From Cylicocyclus nassatus (Eukaryota > Nematoda > Chromadorea > Rhabditida > Strongylidae), in the NCBI GenBank assembly GCA_958299035.1, contig CATQJL010000001.1, positions 52,440,333-52,504,332 of the forward strand: 64,000 bases of DNA, written 5' to 3'. The notes under the pieces were generated by a model. That model had not been told where the DNA came from, ran no database searches, and saw only the letters and a program-made list of their open reading frames with translations. Made by a program: the position numbers and the translations under genes. Below, piece after piece: positions 1 through 9,289 of this stretch; the first letter of the stretch is position 1, and every line of letters starts with the position of its first letter.

Positions 1-579
1 GCTCAGACCATTTCTGTGAAATCTATGAGCTCTAAGCTATCGACTCATTTAATTATTTCGCTAAAGATGTTTTTTGGCATAGTTAATGGGTGGCACACCC
101 CAAAAAAGCTGTGGATGCCCATCTTTTTCGGGGTTGTGCCACACTATGACTGGATAGTTTATAGCTCGCAGATCTCACAGGGGTGATTTGAACCTGATAC
201 GACTTCTTTGCTCCAAGTGACAGTTGGTGAAAGCACAACCTTCACACGCGAAAAATGGAAAAAAAAAACGAAATTTCAAATGGCTTCTAATCAGTTTGGA
301 GGTCTGAAGCGAAATTTCTGAGGTGGCAAAGAAGGAGAAGTGCTTTGTAATGAGTGCCAAATGAGGTACAGGCGATTCCCATGCGTATAGCGGACGTGGC
401 CCTGCAGACATCTGAACACGTTTAGAAACTTCTTGAACCTCCATAAAGCATTAGTTTTTTGACACTCTAGCTGCCAAAAGTAGCCACGCGCATACGCGTT
501 GGCAAACGTTGGAAAAGCTCCGCCCGGGAGGGCGTGCAGGATCCTCCCAAGGCTCACACTTCAAAGAGGTGCCGCCCTT

Positions 580-1505
580 CGGATCTGCACGTAGGCGACC
601 CGAGGGGTAAATTGACTTGTCTAAACTTGTTCAATCAGGTATGAGACAAGTGAAGGTCATTTTAGACTAAACTGTAAGGGGATCCAAAAGAGATAGAATG
701 CAAATGTAAGTGGTAAGAAATTGGACCATTTACAAATAAGTGGAGTTACATCTATTCTGGATGAAATCTATCTCCAGATAGCTCTTCACTGGATAGAACT
801 ACTTATAAGCGAACTTCAAGAATTTTTTGACTTTATTTGAAGTAGTAATCGATCCAGATAATTAAGCTTCAAGATAATCACAGCTTACTCATTTGAGTAA
901 GTTAGATTTCAATCAAATGAAGACAAGATCAGAATTTCGTAAGTAAGACCAACAAGGGAAATATATTTGGTGTCCGTAACCATCCATGAAGGGTGGTGAA
1001 ATGCATCTTTGAATTTTTATTCGGAATCTGTTCTTCTTATCTCGAAACGGTTCGTTGAACAAAGTTACGATTCTCATGAAGCTCTTGCGTTATTGCTGAG
1101 GGTCTGAGTTATCAATATGGGTTTTTCTTAGACAACTGTCTACCGAAATTCGCTTTAGTACTGCCTTAATAATATTAGATAGCGCGAAGCAGAGGAAAAT
1201 TGTTAACGCCGATGATTTTGGGTACGTAGAGTTGTGCAATTTTCCGAAAACGCTCATGATTTCCTTCATGAAAGCTCGCAGATAATAAACATAGATTTGC
1301 AATTAGCGTTCAGAGAAAAATGGGTACGTCGCTCGTCTGACTTGGGAGAGAGTATGCACCTTCATGGAGGGGATCAATAAGTTCTCTTATTTTCTCCAGC
1401 TTTTCAGGTATAAAATCGGAGTTACATGGCTGACACATGTTCATACCTGTTAACCAAATCTGCGCGTCCTACTACTTGGGTGGTCGCCTACGTGCATTTT
1501 AGAAA
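580..1505. mobile_element. nested inverted-repeat insertion of unknown family
   Basis: GCACGTAGGCGACC near 586-600 recurs inverted as GGTCGCCTACGTGC near 1482-1496. The sequence between has no counterpart in the paralogous hAT-like element at 11377-12908, so it looks like a secondary insertion of about 0.9 kb. The exact ends and target duplication cannot be fixed by eye. The interior shows no convincing gene. Confidence 0.45.
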
Positions 1506-1709
1506 GGCGGCAAGCCTTGGGAGGATGATGACACGCCGCCGCTCCGCCCGCTACATCGTGGGGAAAGAACGATAGCTAACTAACTGTTGTAACAAAGTAA
1601 TTCATGTTTGAGAATGACCATTCTCACTCAGGTGGCCCAATACCTGGAAATTTCAGAATTCGCCCAAACTTCATCCAAGGGATTATTCAAGGGGTTATTT
1701 GACATGCTA

Positions 1710-1925
1710 CCCTAATTTCACGCGTATAAGGCGCACTTTTTCGATTTTTCAAGCGAGCCGCTCAGCCGCTTCACTGTATTCCGGAAAGAGATCTTTATAC
1801 CGCACGATTCTCTTAAGCAATATACAGCACGTTATAGGGTCTCTTGGTTGTAAAGTCCCTTGACGTGTCTGGGCTGGTCGATTTTGGAAAAAGAATCCCC
1901 GCGCCTTATACGCGTGAAATTAGGG
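1710..1925. mobile_element. Tc1/mariner-like MITE with TA target duplication
   Basis: The 216-bp element begins CCCTAATTTCACGCGTATAA and ends with its inverse, and is flanked by TA at 1708-1709 and 1926-1927. The paralogous arm at 12770-12790 reads ...TTTGACATGCTAATTATGG with a single TA and no element, so an empty site is present in the same window. There is no coding capacity. Confidence 0.85.
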
Positions 1926-2269
1926 TAACTATGAATATATTACGCACTACGCTTGGTAGGGGCCTCTCTATCATGTTAGGGTAGGTATACGATGACGAGT
2001 CAAGATTCATGTGCTTGTATTTCGCACAATGGTGTATCTGGCGAAATGTTTACGAAAAAAATGTTGTCACTACCATCAGTATTACTGGATTACGCCCCCT
2101 TCCCGTCCTGTCTCCTCTATACGACTCCCAGGTGTGGCGTGCCACACTCCACGCTTGACCCTGGTCACTACTCAAGTCTCCTAGTTTCACATGACTGATA
2201 CTTGCTCCGCCGCCATCGATACGAGACAGTCAACTAGGAGAAGAACTGAGAATGAATCAATCATAGGGA

Positions 2270-2475
2270 GCGGCCATACTATTCCAGGAGGTGATTCCTG
2301 CGATTCCTGTAATTCCTGCAAGTTCTGTGACTCCTCAATCTCCGATGTACAGCACTACGGAGCGCTTTGCGAATTCTAGAATAAATTGTTTATCCGCAAT
2401 ATATATTGTTGCGGGACCTGCAGGAACCACAGGAATCGCAGGAATTGCAGGAATCACAGGAATAGTATGGCCGGT
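2270..2475. mobile_element. small palindromic element built of GGAATYRCA units
   Basis: The ends read CCATACTATTCC and GGAATAGTATGG. Each arm is made of 9-10 bp units (GATTCCTGC, AATTCCTGC and their inverse GCAGGAATT, ACAGGAATC), and the arms face each other over a core of about 90 bp. The open frames here follow from the short repeats and are not taken as genes. Confidence 0.7.
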
Positions 2476-2627
2476 TCCATAAAATTCGAATCTGAGTTGA
2501 TGGGAACAAAATTCTGTAATGGCACAGCTGCAGTGAAAGCCGCCGTTAATGGTCGGTCACGGCACGATTTCCGCACTTCCCTGTTTTTCAGTAGGTTTTT
2601 GTGGCACTTTTTTATGGAGAGTTTTTA

Positions 2628-4276
2628 CTCAGACAATTCTGCGCGCAAGCGGCGCGCACTCACTGCCAGCAGGGCAGGCGGCGGGCCGTGATCTGTGGGC
2701 GTGACCTTGCACCGCACAGGCGGCGCGCACTGATTTCAGTCAACACGCGGCGCGCGATGCATGTTCGCAGGCGGCGCGCAGACACATTGTGCGTGCAGGC
2801 GGCGCGCAATGAACTTTCTGTAGCATCACGTAAGCGAAGGAGGACGCTGCTTTCGCGCGCAAATGCAGAATTTTTTGCAGATAATCGTTTCTCCTCGTTC
2901 CTCCTTGTTTTTTTTTCATACAGTGTATTGTGTTGTTTATTATCTCACTTTCACTCTGCTGTTTCACCTCTTTTTCTGTTTCTAAATTGTTTTGAAATCA
3001 AGTATGCGATTTTTTTTGCCTTTTTGTAGCGTCCTCTTTTATTTAATCCAAATCCACTCTTGTTTCTCAGTCAGTCTTCCATATCTTTTATCATACCTCT
3101 GGTTCTTAATCATATTGACCCCGTGACACAGGGACGCTCATTTTCAATCAATAACGCTTTCTTGCGTCGTTGCGCCTCCACAAGATAAAAGCAATGTTTG
3201 ATTCAGGTCACAACTGCCTTAGTACAATGATGGCTATGTGCGAATGCCGAAAAAAAGTCGACGTCAAAAGAGTAAGTCTTGCTTTTTGAAGCCAAAGTAG
3301 GCACTTTGTTTAACATTATTGTGTTTCAGCCACCAATATACAATGACTCCAGATACCAAGAATCAAGACAATTTATGGTCGTGGGACCTCAGCCCTGACT
3401 ATTTATTTTGGAGAGGTGAAAAAATGCATTTTTTCTGCATTCGTCAAAATTTATTGCTTTTTCTCTTCAGTTTGTTAATAGCGTGTATTTCAGCGCCTAG
3501 ACCGACTGATGGAATCAACTCTTGATAGAACAAAAAGCATTACGAGAACTAACGAGGACGAGGCTGATCCAGATTATTCATGTCTTAGATTTATTCATGT
3601 CTCATCGTTCATCCCAATTTTCATGCGGTATATGAAATCCATGAGCATTTAATTCCGGCTGATCAAGCATGCCCGCGTTTTGTTCATTGCTATCACATTT
3701 TCATATTTTATTCCTCTAGAACTGTACATATATTATGCATTCCTATGTATACATGTTCAGTTTATTTATCAAAGTACTTAGTGATTTTATTGGCAGTTAT
3801 TTCAAATTATCTCGTCATACTGTGGCATTCGTTACTATCAACTTCATTGTATTCATTACTTCATACACACGTCTTGTTGATATCACATTTGAATGTAAAT
3901 ACGTTGTTGATGTTGACTTTGAAACGTCTGTGAATTTTGTATGTACTACCTAAGCTAATAGTATCGAATGCCAGCTGTCAAAGACAGCATTATTCTGTAA
4001 ATACTGTATTTTTCTTGCAATTTGTGTTACCCTGTCAAATTTGAAAATTGTATACATTATTCGTTAATAAAATAGTTGTGAAACCACATTGTCCAACAAG
4101 CATAAGATACTCAGATCGGCAACAAAAATCCAAGCAGATTCCTGCCAAAATTTTTCTCGTAGCGCGCAGGCGGCGGACCTTCAATCCATAGGCGGCGCGC
4201 ACTGCACACACAGGCGGCGGGAAGGCACATCGCTCGCTGATTCAGTGCGCGCCGCCTGCGCGCAGATTTGTCTGAG
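2628..4276. mobile_element. CTCAGACAA-terminus element enclosing a gene-like segment
   Basis: The left end CTCAGACAATTCTGCGCGCA is mirrored by the right end ...TGCGCGCAGATTTGTCTGAG, and TA flanks both sides (2626-2627, 4277-4278). Each end carries a cluster of CAGGCGGCGCGCA-like motifs (2640-2815 and 4160-4262). The 1.2-kb interior is AT-rich, lacks these motifs and contains exon-like stretches and a polyadenylation signal. Termini and TA duplication suggest mobilisation by a Tc1/mariner-type transposase, but no transposase is visible. Related copies are at 49773-50490 and 58226-58803. Confidence 0.7.
3197..3528 (+). pseudogene. exon-like segment inside the CTCAGACAA element, unrecognised
   Basis: One frame runs from about 3197 to a GTAAGT donor at 3271 (includes MMAMCECRKKVDVKR), then from an acceptor near 3330 to a stop at 3397 (PPIYNDSRYQESRQFM...GPQP). 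A second acceptor at 3494 opens RLDRLMESTLDRTKSI..., but its frame does not join the preceding exon without a stop. A cleavage-type signal AATAAA lies near 4066, still inside the element. The family is not recognised. It may be the 3' end of a captured host gene, now non-coding, or a genuine host gene flanked by repeats. Confidence 0.3.
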
Positions 4277-4702
4277 TATGTTGTTTCTGCAAAAAATCCA
4301 CTCCTGTTTGTCGTTAGCTTTGCACGCAATATGAAGAAATTGAGCGATGAACTATCGATTGCCGGGAATCTTCACTTGCATGCTAATGTTACGAAGATCA
4401 CGAACTTTGTATGAATGGTGTTTCGTACCTGGCCACCACATGCATGTTTGGGGGAAGAATCTTGTCAGTTCGAGTGCACAAACAAGATTTAAACTACTCC
4501 AGGCAAATTAAGCGACTGTCACTTGGTCTTATATTTTCGCTTTTATGTATTACTGTTATGCATTTTTCTTTCGACTGTTTGATTCTTTGTAGATTTTTTG
4601 AAGCCATTGATTCCATGATTTGAACTTATGGTTTGATGCTGAAACAGTGGTCGTTTCTGATTCGATTTTTACGAATTGTTTCCGTATAATTTACTGTACT
4701 CT

Positions 4703-4866
4703 CAGGCCTCTTCCAGACTTCACTCAAAGCGTCGAAAAGCGTCCAAAGCGCTCAAAAGCGCCGAAATTTCTCTAATGTCTCTTCAATTTCTCGTGTGAGG
4801 AGAAATGGGATAGAGGAATTTGGGCGCTTTCGAGCACTTTTGAGCGAAGTCTGGCCGGGGCCTCAG
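4703..4866. mobile_element. fold-back MITE
   Basis: CAGGCCTCTTCCAGACTTCA at 4703 faces TGAGCGAAGTCTGGCCGGGG at the right side. Both arms carry repeats of the type CAAAAGCGC/GCGCTTT. There is no coding capacity. Confidence 0.6.
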
Positions 4867-4969
4867 GCCTCACTCGACCCATCCCTGATTCTGACCATGT
4901 GTCAACTATGTGGTTGCATTCGCTGTTGTGTGCACGACGTTCTGCAATCTTCATGTTCATTCTCTTTAA

Positions 4970-5322
4970 AGACAGCGTCCAGGCAAATCTGGACTCATGG
5001 GGCTCTCATGTGGAAAGTAATCTTGAGGCCGTAAATAAGACTCAGGCGGCAGCTCAGATAGTGCACTCACGACCAAGATATTGGGCTCCAAACTATGCTT
5101 CGTGACCGTACTCGCATGGATTCGTGGCGCTTTCGCACGACACGCGAAATTGATGTGCCGAGCTATGAATCCATGCGAATACAGTCACGGGGCATAGTTT
5201 GGAGCCCAATGTCTTAGCCGTGATTGCACTATCTGAGTTGCCACTTGGGCAGACTCTTATTTAGGGCTTCATTACTTTCCACGTGAGAACCCCATAGGTC
5301 CAGATTTGCCTGGACGCTGCCT
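4970..5322. mobile_element. fold-back element of the AGRCAGYGTCC family, abutting a start codon
   Basis: The arms 4970-5130 and 5165-5322 are inverted copies, with outer ends AGACAGCGTCCAGGCAAATC and its inverse. TTAA precedes the left end and TGAA follows the right end. The termini resemble the TTAA-flanked AGGCAGTGTCCGGGCA elements at 11446, 26822 and 61880. The right end is only 18 bp upstream of the ATG at 5341. Confidence 0.75.
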
Positions 5323-5340
5323 TGAACAGATATTTGCAGA

Positions 5341-8300
5341 ATGCTCGCATTGCGAACTCTCGGAGCTGCTCGATTGACTTCTGTTCGATTCGCCACTACG
5401 TACAATCAGATCCCCACCCACGCTGGTAAAGTATGTATTGCCTGTCATTTATGAGCATAGGCTAGGAGCGGTTTCACATCGGCTGACCACAAATTCGAAA
5501 TTCTTTTGTGATTAAAATTTTTTTTTCTTATTTTTGGCCAGAGGAGCTAAATATTTGGCACAGTGGTTACGTACCCTTCTCTGTATGGAGCGCTGCTGGG
5601 CCGGTAGCTATACGGTGATGGGTCAAACCCAAATCTACTCGAACTTCGCCTGCGGGCTTTTTCAGCATATTCAGTACGCTATGGCAAGAATTTTTCTTGC
5701 GCAGTTCTCATATGGGTGACATGCCATGCAAATGCAACCTTACAAAAATTTTCTCTCTTCTCAGTTCGCAAGCTTGCCATAAGTGTAAATATCTTGATTA
5801 TAGGCAACTGAAAATGAATCATTTTGATGTTTTTTACTCATGTAGATCACCTGCTCTTTTGACCCATTCTGGCAAATAAAAGTTTTTCTTTCCAAATTGC
5901 CCTAACCAGCCGATGAACATACGCTTTGAGATACACATTCCATGACTAAAATCCTAGGGACCCTCATACTTTGCCGAAAAAAGCCAAAAGTGCCCAAAAA
6001 GCTTGAAAAAACCAAAAAAGTCCAAAAGCGCCAGCAAGAGCCGGAACGCCTTTTTCGTGCGCAAGTTTTGGCGCTAAGGTATGTGTGTTTTCGCAACCGA
6101 GTCATTTTGCTTCATTTCCTGCTGCACATCAAAATAATGCCAGACTACCGAAGGTCTCGGGGCGTCGGCTTTTTCTGGCGCTTTTGGGCTTTTTCGGCGA
6201 AGTATGACGAGTCCCTTACGGTGACAAGCATTCGTGAAAGACTTCTGATTTCATGATTAGGCTGTAATGTTGATTTCAAAACCAAAACATTTTCCATAGC
6301 ATGGTTTTCAGACTCCTCCCACACTTGAAGAGTTCGATCCATTAAACCCTGGAGAATGGCAGCTTGGAGTAAGTTTTACCATTTGCCGTTTTGTGTCTTT
6401 AACATTGTTTTTTTCTTCACTGTACTAATTTAGCGACTAAACCATTTTTCACATTTCCTTATTCATTGTTTGCTTTTGTTGTACTTGTATCAATCATACG
6501 AAACTCTTGGTAATTTTTTATTCGTTTTATATATGACTATAGTACACTGTATTATAGATCCCAACTGGTCATCGACTTGGAACAGTAGTCAAAAACAGGC
6601 GTAGAGGGATTGCGCAGCTGCTGTGACTGCACAAACTTCGCTAAAAATGTCTCGCTGAGTTTGTCCTTCAGAAAGGATGGATATCAAATGGTGCGCACTT
6701 GCATATGCTGGAACTGAGAATTCAAAAAAGTACTCAAAGTTGAAGTTCAGTAATCATAATGAACCAATCACTATCAAAATTGGGATTTCTATGTTTTCGA
6801 GGTTGTTCTTCTGCATGGCTATGATTGTTCGCAAAACAAAAAACAAAAAGCACTTTTTTCAAACAACTTTTCAAAAAGTTCAAGTTCAGCAAAATGTTCA
6901 AAGTGAATGGTTAGATAACGAGTTCATGCCAGTACACATAGACATTTTATGCGACATCACTAATCATTTATAGATATGTGACTGACAAGGTCGCGCCAAC
7001 AGGTATATAGCTTGTAGTCAAGTCATTCTTGATAATAAATATGGATGATCATGAGGCGTCTCCGAAACAGTGATAGTCAACTAGTCATGACTACATAAGA
7101 TGTAGGTTAGAACCTTAATGCGCCTGCGGCATTCTGCTCGAAGGAAACCTTTATGAGGTCATAACCTTGCAACGCGGAAGAGGGAAAACATGTAATCGAG
7201 TACATGCACCGTGTTCAAGTACAGGCAAGTCTCTAATTTTACCCCACTGATGTAAGTTTGAGAACAGGCTTCTCCAGTTCAAACCGCGAAATTCTGATGT
7301 TTAAAGTTTATTCGTAATTGTGTCGTAATTTTTGAAATCTCAGTTTCAGCATATGCAAGTGCGCACCACTTGATATCCATCCTTTGGTAGGTGCCAGAGT
7401 AAGCGAATATTTTGTTCAGGTTGGGGTCCCGCGCAGAATTGACGCCCCTCACCATGCTGGCGTCAATCCAAGTGACGTCAATTCTGCGCGGGACCCCAAC
7501 CTGAACAAAATATTCGCTTACTCTGGCACCTAACTTTCTGAAGGACAAACTCAGCGAGACATTTTTAGCGAAGTTTGTGCAGTCACAGCAGCTGCGCAAT
7601 CCCTCTACGCCTGGTTTGACTACTGTTCCAAGTCGATGACCAGTTGGGATCTATAATACAGTGATATCCATCCTTTCTGAAGGACAAACTCAGCGAGACA
7701 TTTTTAGCGAAGTTTGTGCAGTCACAGCAGCTGCGCAATCCCTCTACGCCTGGTTTGACTACTGTTCCAAGTCGATGACCAGTTGGGATCTATAATACAG
7801 TCTATAGTACCCTCCTATTAGGGATGAAAAAAATGAGACAGAATCATAGTACAGGCTGGATTGTTTTTGAGATGCTACCTTTGCTTTTCTTGTCATCATT
7901 ATTCTTCTTTTCTTATTTGCTTCTGATCATTGCTTGTAGTTTTGTACGTGAGATTGGTGGTTTTACTCTAACTCTTTCGGATCGATGTCCGTCACTCTTG
8001 CTAATTCTTTATTTGTTTTATATATGGCTATAGTAAACCCTTCTATTCTTAGGGATGAAAAAAAAGGAGGCAGAATAATAGTACAGGCTGGATTGTTTTT
8101 GAGATGCTACCTTTTCACTAAAGGTCATATCAGTCACTGACCATCCTCTTCATTTGATTATTGCATTAAGTTCTAGTCTGATGGTTCGGTGCTCATGCCA
8201 TATAAGGCAAGCTTTTGCAGTAACTATATGCAGCAAGTTGTTACAAAAATAGTATAGCTGGTGAAAGACAAGTGTCGGACTTTAGGCAGCCGGAAAAATT

Positions 8301-8690
8301 CTCCCTCGTCTACCTGAAGGGACAAGGGTTGGAAAACTAGTCATGGGCAAATATGGTCTGTATGACCCCAAGCTTCGGAAGCGAGTCGACGCTTATGCCG
8401 TATGTTTTCTTGTATCTTCCCATAAATCCAATACATTTGAATGCATTACAGAAAGCTCTCCTAGATGGCAAAAAATCTGAGGAGGCCGCTCCATTCGACA
8501 GGGCTTTGACTAGAGTCGTCAAAGCATTAGGTACATATGTAATTTGCAGAGGAAAGTGCAAACTGCACTGACAACACACAAGCAAATTTCAGGTCTTGCT
8601 TGCTTCATTCTCGGCATCTACAACTTAGTCGTGCTCACCTATGGCAAGCCTCTACCTCCTTACTCGTACATGATCAAAACCAGGGAATAG
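5341..8690 (+). CDS. mitochondrial-type single-pass membrane protein, 145 aa, family not recognised
   Basis: There are five exons: 5341-5430, 6312-6368, 8286-8399, 8452-8530 and 8593-8690. All junctions keep frame and use GT/AG ends. The start follows an unpaired acceptor (TATTTGCAG at 5339), which suggests spliced-leader trans-splicing. Residues 1-30 (MLALRTLGAARLTSVRFATT...) are rich in R, L, A and T without acidic residues, like a mitochondrial targeting peptide. The middle is charged (LEEFDPLNPGEWQLG; KYGLYDPKLRKRVDAYA). One hydrophobic segment (LACFILGIYNLVVL) precedes a short tail PLPPYSYMIKTRE. A small inner-membrane respiratory subunit or assembly factor would fit, but this is inference from layout only. 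Introns 1 and 2 hold MITEs. A possible AATAAA is at 8842. Confidence 0.8.
5957..6215. mobile_element. fold-back MITE in intron 1 of the mitochondrial-type gene
   Basis: GGGACCCTCATACTTTGCCG at 5957 faces its inverse near 6190-6215. The arms contain CCAAAAGCGCC-like words shared with the 4703-4866 element. It is non-coding and wholly intronic. Confidence 0.6.
6546..7801. mobile_element. Mutator-like non-autonomous fold-back element with 9-bp target duplication
   Basis: The termini are ACTGTATTATAGATCCCAAC and its inverse. CTATAGTAC flanks exactly on both sides (6537-6545 and 7802-7810). A nine-base duplication is the usual size for Mutator-type elements. The right terminal block is duplicated (about 7540-7660 and 7672-7801), and another inverted segment lies at 7390-7530 around GACGTCAATTCTGCGCGGGA. 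No transposase frame is seen. It lies in intron 2 of the mitochondrial-type gene. Confidence 0.85.
7811..8112 (+). repeat. intronic tandem duplication with the empty site of the Mutator-like element
   Basis: TAGGGATGAAAAAAA...AATCATAGTACAGGCTGG at about 7819-7858 recurs at about 8052-8095. The stretch before the second copy (TTTTATATATGGCTATAGTA, near 8016-8035) matches the left flank of the element at 6525-6545 but carries no insertion. Confidence 0.75.
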
Positions 8691-9289
8691 TTTATTGGCT
8701 AGCAAGATGTAGATAAATGGTTACTGCTACATTATGTTGCATGTTATGCAGGTTGATTCCTCAGCTAATATTTTGTATACGAACTGTCCCAAAAGTTTTT
8801 TTTCATAAAAAGGTACCATGCGAAGTCTAACTAGAATCATCAATAAAAACATTTGTAATTAGCCTTTTTCAATCACATATTAAGGGAGTCATCTCCTACC
8901 AAAATGCTGTGCCTATCCGAAACTGAATTTTTTGCAGCAAATCTGCAAGTATCGGCATGTATTTCTAGTATTGAGTGTAGAAGAAGGCTAGCACTCAAAA
9001 GCGCTGAGAGGAATAAGAACAGGATTTGCATAAGACAAAGTATCTATACATTAATCAAAGAAGATTGAAGCTAAGCAGAGGTATATAGAATTCAACACTT
9101 TCAAGATGAAAAGATCCAAATCTTGTCGACGGCTTCTGCAGTTGTGCTCCTTTTGATCATCGTTGGAGCGTACATTCTGTTCTGCACGAGCGGAACTTCT
9201 TTCGCACTTGTTTTGTTTCAAATTTCGATTGCAAGTGCATGTGGTCGTTACTATATTGGTCACTGTATTGTCTTTTATAGTAGCGGAAG

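Larger units (their letters stand above)
1..2163. mobile_element. hAT-like fold-back element, 5' end outside the window
   Basis: The right end reads ...CACGCTTGACCCTG at 2163, the same terminus as the complete element at 11377-12908. Bases 1-110 and 125-600 are the two facing arms around a centre near 110-125 (GGCACACCCC arms), matching 12250-12650 of the complete copy. Bases 1620-1710 match 12700-12780. Two insertions interrupt this copy: one at about 580-1505, bounded by inverted GCACGTAGGCGACC, and a 216-bp MITE at 1710-1925. No transposase reading frame is visible. The left terminus lies before base 1. Confidence 0.75.

Noticed and set aside
3319..3525. 68-codon plus-strand open frame as an independent gene
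   Set aside because: It spans an exon-like piece and an apparent intron (GTGAAA to TTTCAG); reading it straight through is less likely than the spliced reading.
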